A stretch of 13,800 bases of DNA from Deltaproteobacteria bacterium (GCA_030623035.1 JAUXFK010000046.1:1-13800); one strand, 5' to 3'; positions 1-7,443 are shown, numbered from the stretch's first letter. The notes: generated by a model not told the origin, from the sequence alone. A program made the numbers and translations.

Positions 1-1
1 A

Positions 2-91
2 GGTTATAATGGAGATACTGAATTGAATGGTGATATACTGTTCTTTCTTTACGCTCAATTGGATGAGAGTTTTACACGGATTAAAATTTGA
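2..91 (+). other. possible 3' end of an upstream gene, cut by the window edge
   Basis: One plus-strand frame is open from base 2 to a TGA ending at 91, encoding about 29 residues that finish in ESFTRIKI. A hairpin follows directly at 96-123, which would suit the end of a gene. A run this short is open by chance quite often, and I do not recognise the peptide. The opposite strand is also open over 1-136 without an ATG, so the true coding strand here cannot be decided from the window. Confidence 0.2.
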
Positions 92-95
92 TTGC

Positions 96-123
96 CGCTT
101 TTTGCGACTCTTTTCAAAAAGCG
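96..123. terminator. 9-bp perfect hairpin, terminator-like without a T tract
   Basis: CGCTTTTTG (96-104) and CAAAAAGCG (115-123) are perfect reverse complements around a 10-nt loop. The stem is AT-rich in the middle and is not followed by a run of T on either strand, so it is not a textbook intrinsic terminator. It lies just after the open frame that ends at 91 and before the operator-like palindrome, so it may close an upstream transcript. The left arm shares CTTTTTGCGA with the right end of the repeat element at 11659-11668. Confidence 0.3.
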
Positions 124-145
124 AAACGGTTACCAACTATTTAAG

Positions 146-163
146 TGAGTGAGCGCTCATTCA
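146..163. promoter_or_regulatory. TetR-family-type operator palindrome
   Basis: TGAGTGAGCGCTCATTCA is an inverted repeat in which 8 of 9 pairs match around the centre GAGC|GCTC; only the pair 149/160 fails. Form and length fit operators of TetR-family repressors, and the half-site TGA(A/G)TGA resembles that of Bacillus FadR, a fatty-acid-responsive TetR protein. It overlaps the expected start of a leftward transcript from the minus-strand promoter at 171-199, where a repressor would block initiation. The bound protein is not encoded in the window. Confidence 0.55.
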
Positions 164-170
164 ACTGTTA

Positions 171-199
171 GCAATAACATAGCATTATACAATTGTCAA
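171..199 (-). promoter_or_regulatory. leftward sigma70-like promoter
   Basis: On the minus strand TTGACA (199-194) is followed after 17 nt by TATTGC (176-171). The -35 is perfect, while the -10 matches the consensus at three positions only. The predicted transcription start falls at about 163-165, inside or at the edge of the palindrome 146-163. Its -35 region is the mirror image of the lysC promoter -35 region. The gene it would serve lies left of the window, because no credible minus-strand start codon is seen in bases 1-150. Confidence 0.4.
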
Positions 200-262
200 G
201 AATATTTCTATGATTTCATAAGAAGAAAAATGCCTTTATGTCGAGTTTTTGTTCTTGACAAT
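192..262. repeat. 11-bp perfect inverted repeat spanning two divergent -35 regions
   Basis: ATTGTCAAGAA (192-202) and TTCTTGACAAT (252-262) are exact reverse complements separated by 49 nt. Each arm contains a perfect TTGACA -35 hexamer, one pointing left and one right, so the arrangement looks like a divergent promoter pair. The same 11-mer, extended to TTCTTGACAATC, recurs at 11440-11451 as the -35 region before the envelope gene pair. Confidence 0.6.
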
Positions 263-283
263 CCAAATCCAATATCCTATTTA
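255..283 (+). promoter_or_regulatory. sigma70-like promoter of the lysC operon
   Basis: TTGACA (255-260) is followed after 17 nt by TATTTA (278-283). The -35 is perfect and the -10 is weak. Transcription would begin near 290, giving a leader of about 60 nt before the lysC ATG. No lysine riboswitch or leader peptide fits in so short a leader. Confidence 0.5.
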
Positions 284-348
284 TTGAGTTAAAAAAAGGA
301 AATATTTCTACAATCTTACTCCTCGAATATTGAAAAAGGAAAATACAG

Positions 349-1581
349 ATGGCATTAGTGGTTCAAAAATACGGCGGCACCTCTTTAGGAAACATAGAAA
401 AAATCAAGGTTGTCGCAAACCGGGTGAGAGAGACTCACCAAAAAGGGAATGGTGTGATTGTTGTCGTATCTGCTATGGCAGGGGAGACCGATAGGCTTTT
501 GAGCCTGGCGAAGGATATAACAGCGCAACCTGACGAAAGGGAACAGGATGTACTTGCATCTACCGGAGAGCAGGTAAGTTGTGCTCTTTTAACGATGGCA
601 TTAAAGTCTTTGAGTATAAAAAGCATATCCTATGTGGCACATCAGGTTAAGATACGAACGGATAATGCATTCGGCAAGGCAAGGATTTTAGATGTTGATT
701 CGAAAAGGATAACAAGAGACCTCAGAGATCGAAAGGTTGTTGTTATTGCAGGGTTCCAGGGCATTGATGATAAGGGCAACATAACAACCTTAGGCAGAGG
801 GGGCTCAGATACGAGTGCCGTTGCAATTGCAACCGCTGCTAAGGCTGACATTTGCGAGATTTATACAGATGTGGAAGGGGTCTTTACTACGGATCCAAAT
901 ATCTGTCCAGAGGCCAGAAAACTCAACAGGATATCTTATGATGAAATGCTGGAGATGGCCAGCCTTGGAGCTAAGGTTCTTCAAACCAGGTCTGTTGAGT
1001 TTGCTAAAAAATACCAGATCCCAATTCATGTTCGATCCACTTTCAGTGATAGGACAGGCACTATTGTAACCAGGGAGGATAAAGACATGGAAAGCGTTAT
1101 CGTTTCAGGTGTAACCTATAACAAAGATGAGGCCAAGATCACAGTCACAAAAATACCTGACAGGCCCGGCATAGCATCTAAGCTATTCACCCCTATCTCT
1201 AATGCCAATATAATCGTTGATATGATCATTCAGAATGTAAGTGCGGATGGCTTCACAGACTTAACCTTTACTGTCCCCAAAGCCGACTATAAAAAGGCCC
1301 TTGAACTGGTTCAGATTACGGCCAAAGAAATTAATGCAAAAGAGGTTTTGGCCGATCCGAGCATAGCCAAAGTTTCTATTGTTGGAGCAGGCATGCGGAG
1401 TCATTCCGGCGTTGCTTCAGCGATGTTTACAGCCCTTGCCAATGAAGGAATAAATATTATGATGATAAGCACCTCAGAGATCAAGATTTCATGTGTTATT
1501 GAATCGAAGTACACCGAACTGGCTGTGAGGGTTTTGCATAACACCTTTTGTTTAGGAGAGAATAATGACCTCAAAAACTAG
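349..1581 (+). CDS. lysC: aspartate kinase, monofunctional, ACT-regulated
   Basis: It phosphorylates L-aspartate with ATP to give 4-phospho-L-aspartate, the first step towards lysine, threonine, methionine and (in many bacteria) diaminopimelate, in the cytosol. The N-terminal amino-acid-kinase domain shows the family signature KYGGTS at residues 7-12 and GRGGSD at 149-154. The C-terminal part, from about residue 265, has the length and pattern of the paired ACT domains that bind lysine and/or threonine as feedback inhibitors. At 410 aa it has the usual length of bacterial monofunctional aspartokinases and no fused homoserine dehydrogenase. The ATG is preceded by AAGGA at 336-340. The gene heads the operon and its last 17 bases overlap cimA in another frame. 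Confidence 0.96.
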   Translation: MALVVQKYGGTSLGNIEKIKVVANRVRETHQKGNGVIVVVSAMAGETDRLLSLAKDITAQPDEREQDVLASTGEQVSCALLTMALKSLSIKSISYVAHQVKIRTDNAFGKARILDVDSKRITRDLRDRKVVVIAGFQGIDDKGNITTLGRGGSDTSAVAIATAAKADICEIYTDVEGVFTTDPNICPEARKLNRISYDEMLEMASLGAKVLQTRSVEFAKKYQIPIHVRSTFSDRTGTIVTREDKDMESVIVSGVTYNKDEAKITVTKIPDRPGIASKLFTPISNANIIVDMIIQNVSADGFTDLTFTVPKADYKKALELVQITAKEINAKEVLADPSIAKVSIVGAGMRSHSGVASAMFTALANEGINIMMISTSEIKISCVIESKYTELAVRVLHNTFCLGENNDLKN

Positions 1582-3151
1582 GCTTGTGAAGATATATGAT
1601 ACAACTCTCAGGGATGGAATCCAGGCTGAAGACATAAACTTTTCTGTGATGGATAAGATTAAGATTGCTCAGAGAATGGATGAGATGGGGTTTCATTATA
1701 TTGAGGGAGGATGGCCGGGTTCAAACCCCAAAGACATGCAATTCTTTAAAGAAATCCAACGGGTTGACCTGAAAAATTCCAAAATCGTTGCCTTTGGCAG
1801 AACTACCAGGGCAGGTGTGCCTCCGGAAAATGATAAAAATATACAGGCACTCATTCATTCCCAAACCCCCACAGTTGCCATCGTAGGCAAGTCCTGGGAT
1901 TTACATGTCAAAGACGCCTTGAAGATTTCCCTAAATGAAAATCTTAAGATTATCCACGATTCGCTCAAATTTCTAAAATCAGAGGTACAAGAGGTATTTT
2001 ATGATGCAGAGCATTTCTTCGATGGCTATAAAGCGAACCCGGAGTATTCATTGATGACCCTCCAATCTGCACTGGATACAGGGGTGGACTGTATCATTCT
2101 ATGTGATACAAATGGTGGCTCTATGCCCTTTGAAATACAGGAAATTATTGAAGAGGTACGAAAGTCCATCAAAATTCCGCTTGGAATTCATACCCATAAT
2201 GACTCTGAAATGGCGGTAGCCAATGCTATAATCGCAGTAAAATCCGGAGTTGAACAGATACAGGGTACGATTAACGGTTATGGGGAACGGTGCGGAAATG
2301 CCAACCTCTGTTCTGTAATTCCAAACTTAAAATTAAAGCTTAACATAGATTGTATATCCAATGAACAGATGAAAAGACTCCGAGAGATATCCAGATTCGT
2401 CAATGAACTGGCGAATCTCAGACCCAACAAACACCAGCCATATGTGGGGGATTCGGCATTTGCCCATAAAGGAGGAATCCATGTTAGTGCTGTCAAGAGA
2501 AACCCCGATACCTATGAGCATATAAAGCCAGAACTAATAGGGAATAAGCAACGTATCTTGGTTTCAGACCTTTCAGGAAAAAGCAATATTATATCCAAGG
2601 CCGCTGAGTTTAATATCGATCTTGATGACAGTAACCCTGTAACCATCGATATATTAAAGAATATGAAAGAGTTGGAAAATCAGGGATATCAGTTTGAAGG
2701 TGCTGAAGCGTCTTTTGAGATTCTAATGAAGAAGGCCATGAAAAATAAAAAGAAGTACTTTGATCTGATCGGCTTTCGAGTGATTGACCAGAAAGAAAAA
2801 GAGGATTCTCCTCCTCAGTCGGAAGCCACGATCATGGTTAAAGTAAAGGGAAAAGTCGAGCATACAGCAGCTGTAGGAAATGGCCCCGTGAATGCCCTTG
2901 ACAACGCCCTCAGAAAGGCATTAGAAAAATTTTATCCAGAGCTTAAAGAGATGGAATTGATAGACTATAAGGTAAGAGTCCTCTCTACTGGAGAAGGAAC
3001 AGAGGCCAGGGTTCGGGTACTCATAGAGTCAGGTGACAAAAAAGATAAATGGGGAACTGTAGGGGTTTCTCACAACATCATAGAAGCCAGTTGGCAGGCC
3101 TTAGTGGACAGTATAGATTATAAACTATTAAAAGACCATAATGATAGTTGA
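1565..3151 (+). CDS. cimA: (R)-citramalate synthase
   Basis: It condenses acetyl-CoA with pyruvate to give (R)-citramalate, the threonine-independent entry to isoleucine. It belongs to the LeuA/homocitrate synthase family of DRE-TIM metallolyases. DTTLRDG lies at residues 12-18, the metal-binding HTHND at 209-213, and a second family motif with H301 and H306 (FAHKGGIH) further on. A LeuA-type regulatory dimerisation domain fills the part after about residue 390. The 528 aa length and the N-terminal DGIQAEDINFS, GWPGSNP pattern fit the CimA branch better than 2-isopropylmalate synthase. AGGAG at 1554-1558, inside the end of lysC, supports this ATG. The overlap implies translational coupling. 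A neighbouring aspartokinase and citramalate synthase pair is also known from Geobacter. Confidence 0.93.
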   Translation: MTSKTRLVKIYDTTLRDGIQAEDINFSVMDKIKIAQRMDEMGFHYIEGGWPGSNPKDMQFFKEIQRVDLKNSKIVAFGRTTRAGVPPENDKNIQALIHSQTPTVAIVGKSWDLHVKDALKISLNENLKIIHDSLKFLKSEVQEVFYDAEHFFDGYKANPEYSLMTLQSALDTGVDCIILCDTNGGSMPFEIQEIIEEVRKSIKIPLGIHTHNDSEMAVANAIIAVKSGVEQIQGTINGYGERCGNANLCSVIPNLKLKLNIDCISNEQMKRLREISRFVNELANLRPNKHQPYVGDSAFAHKGGIHVSAVKRNPDTYEHIKPELIGNKQRILVSDLSGKSNIISKAAEFNIDLDDSNPVTIDILKNMKELENQGYQFEGAEASFEILMKKAMKNKKKYFDLIGFRVIDQKEKEDSPPQSEATIMVKVKGKVEHTAAVGNGPVNALDNALRKALEKFYPELKEMELIDYKVRVLSTGEGTEARVRVLIESGDKKDKWGTVGVSHNIIEASWQALVDSIDYKLLKDHNDS

Positions 3152-3154
3152 TCT

Positions 3155-3730
3155 ATGAAATATTTTTCGAAAGATAGACAACTGATAATCCTATTTTTTG
3201 CTATACTTTTGACTCTATCATCTCTTATTCACAGGCCGATTAACCTCGGATCAAATGACAACCTGATAATCAATAAAGCGAAAGCTGGAAATTACATTGA
3301 AGTCTTGGGTGAAGTAAGGACCCCCGGCATTTATTCTTTCGATGGGCGGATCACTGTCAATGATGCCATCAAAATGGCAGGCGGCCTAAATGACGGTTTG
3401 ATCATTGAAGAGCCCGCTCAATACAAAAGCATGAAGAAAGGGGAAAAGGTTACAGTCCAGAAGGTCTTAAAAAATACAGGGGTAGTAAGTCTGGGAAAGA
3501 TAGACCCCAATAAGCTCATTATCCTCTCCATACCCATAGATATAAATACGGCATTTAAGGAAGAACTTATTGCGATCCCGTGGGTAGGGCCAAAGACAGC
3601 CTCGAAAATTATCGAGTACCGGGATAAAAAGGGAGGATTTTCTGCCCTGGATGAACTCTTAAATATTAAAGGGATTGGTAAAGTTAAGTATAATAAAATA
3701 AAACAATATGTTTATATTTCAAAAAGCTAA
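3155..3730 (+). CDS. membrane-anchored SLBB and helix-hairpin-helix protein, ComEA-like
   Basis: Residues 9-25 form one hydrophobic segment, probably an uncleaved membrane anchor or signal. An SLBB-like module follows at about 46-95 (IEVLGEVRTPGIYSF, then TVNDAIKMAGGL). A tandem helix-hairpin-helix module fills about 127-188 (IDINTAFKEELIAIPWVGPKTASKII, then LLNIKGIGKVKYNKI). This order matches ComEA, the surface DNA receptor of natural transformation, which binds double-stranded DNA outside the inner membrane. The ATG lies 3 bases after the cimA stop with no good Shine-Dalgarno sequence, so translation probably depends on coupling. No other competence gene is present, so DNA binding is likely but a role in uptake is inferred. 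Confidence 0.85.
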   Translation: MKYFSKDRQLIILFFAILLTLSSLIHRPINLGSNDNLIINKAKAGNYIEVLGEVRTPGIYSFDGRITVNDAIKMAGGLNDGLIIEEPAQYKSMKKGEKVTVQKVLKNTGVVSLGKIDPNKLIILSIPIDINTAFKEELIAIPWVGPKTASKIIEYRDKKGGFSALDELLNIKGIGKVKYNKIKQYVYISKS

Positions 3731-3778
3731 TCTACTACAATTATTCAATATTTATAAACTGCCGACAGGGAGGGTAAT

Positions 3779-5341
3779 ATGGGAATAGGACTATTGGTAC
3801 ACAGGGGAATCAAGTTGAGTGTTTATAAATACCCCGAAAAGACAGCTGTCATAGATAAAAATAAAAGGCTAACATACAAAGAGCTGGATTTAAGAGCAAA
3901 TAAGATTGCCAATGGCATAACCACCATGGGTTTGAAGAAAGGGGACAAGATTGGTATACTCCTTTATAACTGTAATGAGTTTGTGGAAATATACTATGGT
4001 ATGGCCAAGGCTGGGATAATATCCGTCCCCATAAATTTTCGTCTTGCCGGCCCTGAAATTGAGTATATCCTGAAAAACTCAGATTCAAAGGCTTTAATAA
4101 TGGGTGACGACTTCATCGATAGGATAGATCCCATACGTGCGAATCTCGAAATGATCACAGAGAAGAACTATATTGTCATGGGAAACCGTATTCCTGATTA
4201 TGCCGTCAGTTATGAAGATATTTTAACCCGTTCCTCTGATACGGAACCTGATGTTAATATTGAAGAGACCGATCCCTATTTTATCGGTTACACTTCAGGA
4301 ACCACAGGATTCCCCAAGGGAGCGATGATGCCCCATCGGTCTATTTACAATATTGTGATATCACATTTAATCGGCAGGGGAATTGTACCTGACGACAAGT
4401 ATCTGCTCATCATGCCCCTTTTCCATTCAAACTCCGTATGGCATTCCAACCTCCTCCTCTTCATAGGAGGAGCGATCTATATCTACCCATCAGGAGGGTT
4501 TAATCCTAAAGAGATACTAGAGATAATCCAAAAAGAGAAGATTACCTGTACAAATATGGTCCCTACCATGTCAAACCTCATGCTTAGCCTTCCTGATAAG
4601 GACAGATTCGATGTGTCATCCATGCGATGGCTCGTATCCTCATCCGCTCCTCTTCTTACCAAGACGAAAGAAGAACTCTGTAGTTTCTTTAAACGCAGCA
4701 AGCTTTACGAAGGATATGGAGCAACGGAAACAGGAGCTGTAACCAGCCTTCCTCCAGAGGATCAACTTTGCAAGATAAGAAGCATCGGAAAGCCATACTT
4801 TGCTCAAGAGATAAAGATTCTTAACGGCAATGGTGAAGAGGTCCCCATAGGAGAAGTCGGTGAACTCTATTCAAAAGGCCCTACACAAATGAAAGAGTAT
4901 TACAATGATCCGGAAAAGACCAGGGATGCTTTCTTGGGAGAGTGGCTTTCGGTTGGGGATATGGCGAAGATGGATGAGGAAGGTTATATCTATCTTGTAG
5001 ACAGAAAGCAAGACATGATAATAAGTGGGGGTGAGAATATTTATCCGACTGAGTTAGAAGATGTACTATCGAAGCATCCCAAAGTCCACGAGATTGTCGT
5101 AATCGGTATTCCAGATGAGAAATGGGGGGAGGCATTGAAGGCTATTATCGTCTTGAAAGAAGGTGAGCAGGCAACCGAAGAGGAGATTATCAAATTTTGC
5201 GAAGGAAAGATCGCTGGTTACAAAAAACCTAAATCTGTAGACTTCATATCAGCATCAAATATGCCAAAGACTCCTACGGGCAAGATTCTAAGGAGACCAC
5301 TCAAAGAGAAATACTGGAGAGATAAAGAAACAAAGATATAA
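3779..5341 (+). CDS. AMP-forming acyl-CoA synthetase (acyl/aryl-CoA ligase)
   Basis: It activates a carboxylic acid with ATP to an acyl-adenylate and transfers it to CoA. The ANL-family motifs are all present: the phosphate-binding loop YTSGTTGFPKG at residues 171-181, YGATETG in the middle, GDMAKMDEEGYIYLVDRKQD before the hinge, SGGENIYPTE from 416, and the C-terminal PTGKILRR with the adenylation lysine K502. The length of 520 aa is typical of long-chain, medium-chain and aryl-CoA ligases; the acid cannot be read from the sequence. A GGGAGGG stretch just before the ATG is a strong ribosome site. The gene is 48 bp behind the ComEA-like gene and 38 bp ahead of an enoyl-CoA hydratase gene, suggesting one catabolic step pair. 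Confidence 0.93.
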   Translation: MGIGLLVHRGIKLSVYKYPEKTAVIDKNKRLTYKELDLRANKIANGITTMGLKKGDKIGILLYNCNEFVEIYYGMAKAGIISVPINFRLAGPEIEYILKNSDSKALIMGDDFIDRIDPIRANLEMITEKNYIVMGNRIPDYAVSYEDILTRSSDTEPDVNIEETDPYFIGYTSGTTGFPKGAMMPHRSIYNIVISHLIGRGIVPDDKYLLIMPLFHSNSVWHSNLLLFIGGAIYIYPSGGFNPKEILEIIQKEKITCTNMVPTMSNLMLSLPDKDRFDVSSMRWLVSSSAPLLTKTKEELCSFFKRSKLYEGYGATETGAVTSLPPEDQLCKIRSIGKPYFAQEIKILNGNGEEVPIGEVGELYSKGPTQMKEYYNDPEKTRDAFLGEWLSVGDMAKMDEEGYIYLVDRKQDMIISGGENIYPTELEDVLSKHPKVHEIVVIGIPDEKWGEALKAIIVLKEGEQATEEEIIKFCEGKIAGYKKPKSVDFISASNMPKTPTGKILRRPLKEKYWRDKETKI

Positions 5342-5345
5342 TTGA

Positions 5346-5362
5346 GTGTCCATCCAGAAATG
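5346..5362. repeat. palindrome-derived repeat, copy 1 (half element)
   Basis: GTGTCCATCCAGAAATG starts 4 bases after the synthetase stop. It matches the first 17 bases of the sequence at 6300-6316 except at two positions (CC versus TT), in the same orientation. Its first eight bases are the exact reverse complement of ATGGACAC at the end of copy 2, so both look derived from one palindrome GTGTCCAT-CCAGAA-ATGGACAC. This copy lacks most of the right arm. Confidence 0.6.
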
Positions 5363-5379
5363 AAAAGGGGGTAACAAGA

Positions 5380-6300
5380 ATGGATATTCGACTTGATACT
5401 GTCGTTTATAAAACAGAAGACATGGTGGCTACGATCACCATAAACAGGCCGGATGCAAGAAATAGTCTTAATATGCAACTTATGAAGGATCTATGTGCCG
5501 CACTTGAGGAGGCTGAAAGAGATCCGGGGGTGGGAGTGGTAGTCCTTACAGGAGGCGGGGACAGGTTCTTCTGCCCTGGTCTGGATCTGAATTGGGCAGA
5601 AAATCTTTTCAACAATACCCACGATGTTTGGGTCATGAACAATCAATATGCCCGAATAATCTATAATATACGGTATATCGGTAAACCCGTTATTGCCAGG
5701 ATAAACGGAATAACAGCCGGTGGGGGCTGCGAATTCCTTATTGCCTGTGACCTGGTCATTGCTGCCGATACTGCAAAGTTTCAACAGGGAGAAGGAGGGG
5801 TTGGGGCGGTAGCCAGTTATGCAACCCAGTCCCTTACTCCTTTAATGGGTGATAGGAAGACAAGATGGTTTCTGTTCACCGATGAGGTTATAGATGCAAA
5901 GACAGCCCTCGAATACGGAATGATTAATAAGGTAGTCCCATATGCAGACCTGGATAGGGAAGTAGATGAACTATGTCAGACCCTCTTAAAAAAAGCGCCA
6001 TGGTCTTTAAGGTTTACCAAAGACCAGATCAATGTCTGGTTTGATATGGTTTCCCACACTCTAAGGCAGGGGAATGATTTCTGGTGTTTACAGTCAACTA
6101 CCCCTGAGCCCCTTGAAGGTATCAATGCATTCCTGGAAAAGAGAGTTCCAGAGCATATGAAGCTGAGAGAAAAGACCGCAAAGGGTAAATCCCACACCTA
6201 TCTCTGGGGCCCTCCAACAAGAGTTTGTCCCAAATGCAATACCAGATGGCTGCCTGAAGAATTCGATTTTTGTGGTAAATGTGGGGCCAAGTTAGAATAG
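5380..6300 (+). CDS. enoyl-CoA hydratase (crotonase family) with C-terminal zinc ribbon
   Basis: The first 260 or so residues form a crotonase domain. The oxyanion-hole regions are GGGDRFFCPGLDL and ITAGGGCEF. Both acids of the classical hydratase pair are conserved: E118 in GGGCEF and E138 in QQGEGGVG sit 20 residues apart, as E144 and E164 do in rat mitochondrial enoyl-CoA hydratase. Addition of water to a 2-enoyl-CoA is therefore the likely reaction. The C-terminus adds a short linker and a four-cysteine ribbon, C283-x2-C286 and C298-x2-C301, not part of the standard fold and probably zinc-binding. A GGGGG tract at 5367-5371 supports the ATG. The gene sits 38 bp behind the acyl-CoA synthetase, bracketed by related palindromic repeats. 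Substrate unknown; an isomerase or hydrolase activity is possible. Confidence 0.88.
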   Translation: MDIRLDTVVYKTEDMVATITINRPDARNSLNMQLMKDLCAALEEAERDPGVGVVVLTGGGDRFFCPGLDLNWAENLFNNTHDVWVMNNQYARIIYNIRYIGKPVIARINGITAGGGCEFLIACDLVIAADTAKFQQGEGGVGAVASYATQSLTPLMGDRKTRWFLFTDEVIDAKTALEYGMINKVVPYADLDREVDELCQTLLKKAPWSLRFTKDQINVWFDMVSHTLRQGNDFWCLQSTTPEPLEGINAFLEKRVPEHMKLREKTAKGKSHTYLWGPPTRVCPKCNTRWLPEEFDFCGKCGAKLE

Positions 6301-6321
6301 TGTTTATCCAGAAATGGACAC
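6300..6321. repeat. palindrome-derived repeat, copy 2 (complete hairpin)
   Basis: This 22-base element begins on the last base of the hydratase stop codon. GTGTTTAT (6300-6307) and ATGGACAC (6314-6321) can pair over 8 bp, including two G-U pairs, around the loop CCAGAA. It lies in the 27-bp gap between the convergent hydratase and moaA genes and might slow transcription from either side, although it has no T tract. It is directly repeated, in part, at 5346-5362. Confidence 0.6.
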
Positions 6322-6327
6322 GAACGA

Positions 6328-7317
6328 TTATCCTCCAATTGCCGACATATTTCTGGAGCATTTTCTGGGGGTCTTTTCCTGCAATTTATTCTTCTCAGGT
6401 TTATTTGAGATGGCCAAATCGATAAGCCTTTCTAATTCAGAGCTATCTCCTCCTCCTCTAAGAGAAGGCTTTAAATCCACCTCTTTGTCAGAGAAAAGAC
6501 ATGTTCTGAGTTTACCATCGACTGTCAACCTCAGCCTATTACAAGAAGAACAAAAATGTTCACTAAAGGGACTAATAAAACCAATCTTTCCTGATGCTCC
6601 TTTAAACTTAAACATTCTAGCAGGCCCTTCTCTCTCTTTTTTACCAATAGGATGAAGCTCTTTAAAGCTCTCTATCTTATCTTTTATTTCATTAGATGAT
6701 ATGTATTTCTCTTTACTCCATATACTATTAGATCCAATAGGCATAAATTCAATAAACCTGATATGAAATGGATTGTGTATTGAAAGCTTAGCAAAATCAA
6801 TAATCTCATCATCATTAAAACCACGAATAATAACAGTATTTATCTTTATGGGAGACATCCCTACCCTCATTCCTTCCTTTATCCCTTCCCAAACCCTGTC
6901 AAGCTCTCCACCCCTTGTAATCCTATAAAATCTCGTATTATTGAGAGAATCTATGCTGACGTTTATACGGCAAAGCCCTGCTTCATATAAATCGACCGCA
7001 TAATCCTTAAGTAATACACCATTCGTCGTAAGGCTAAGATCCTTAACTGAAGGGATCTTTGATAGGCAATGGATGAAGTTTGTCACACCTTTTCTTACCA
7101 GGGGCTCACCCCCGGTAATTCTGATCTTCCGGATTCCCTTCTTAACAGCTGCTTCAACAACTCTGAGGACTTCCTCATAACGGAGAATTTCCTCATAACT
7201 GATTTTAGAGATACCCTCTATTGGCATGCAATAAACACATCTAAGATTGCAACGATCGGTGATCGATATCCTTAGGTAATTGATTCTCCGTTGGAATGTA
7301 TCGACTAAATCTTTCAT
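6328..7317 (-). CDS. moaA: GTP 3',8-cyclase, molybdenum cofactor biosynthesis protein A
   Basis: A radical-SAM enzyme that, with MoaC, turns GTP into cyclic pyranopterin monophosphate, the first intermediate of molybdopterin. The N-terminal [4Fe-4S] site that cleaves SAM is C23-x3-C27-x2-C30, followed by TGGEPL for SAM binding. The second, GTP-binding cluster uses C256, C259 and C273 in HFCSSCNRLRL and RTCLF. The chain ends in the conserved GG (residues 328-329) needed for activity. At 329 aa it is a normal full-length MoaA. The ATG has no strong Shine-Dalgarno sequence. The gene stands alone on its strand, convergent with the hydratase gene, and no other moa or mog gene is in the window. A molybdenum- or tungsten-dependent metabolism is implied elsewhere. 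Confidence 0.97.
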   Translation of the reverse strand: MKDLVDTFQRRINYLRISITDRCNLRCVYCMPIEGISKISYEEILRYEEVLRVVEAAVKKGIRKIRITGGEPLVRKGVTNFIHCLSKIPSVKDLSLTTNGVLLKDYAVDLYEAGLCRINVSIDSLNNTRFYRITRGGELDRVWEGIKEGMRVGMSPIKINTVIIRGFNDDEIIDFAKLSIHNPFHIRFIEFMPIGSNSIWSKEKYISSNEIKDKIESFKELHPIGKKEREGPARMFKFKGASGKIGFISPFSEHFCSSCNRLRLTVDGKLRTCLFSDKEVDLKPSLRGGGDSSELERLIDLAISNKPEKNKLQEKTPRKCSRNMSAIGG

Positions 7318-7366
7318 TTTTATTTTTCAAAAGGGAAATTTACAAAAAAAGCAACGACTCCCTCTT

Positions 7367-7396
7367 TAAATATGACAATCCATAAAGGGTTGTCAA
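7367..7396 (-). promoter_or_regulatory. sigma70-like promoter of moaA
   Basis: On the minus strand TTGACA (7396-7391) is followed after 18 nt by TATTTA (7372-7367), the same -10 hexamer as in the lysC promoter. The transcript would start near 7360, about 43 nt before the moaA ATG. The leader is too short for a molybdenum-cofactor (Moco) riboswitch. Confidence 0.45.
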
Positions 7397-7424
7397 GCCT
7401 TTAATAAGATTTTCTGCAACTTAA

Positions 7425-7443
7425 GAATAATTAACAATTATTC
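7425..7443. repeat. AT-rich palindrome between divergent promoters
   Basis: GAATAATT (7425-7432) and AATTATTC (7436-7443) are perfect 8-bp arms around AAC. The palindrome lies between the moaA -35 (7391-7396) and the HU -35 (7464-7469), a good place for a shared operator. The arms recall AT-rich boxes of ArgR or Fur-family regulators, but neither consensus fits exactly because of the 3-nt centre. Confidence 0.4.

Noticed and set aside
1..136. Minus-strand open frame at the left edge as the start of a TetR regulator
   Set aside because: It has no ATG and no ribosome site, and the translation lacks the helix-turn-helix pattern expected at a TetR N-terminus.
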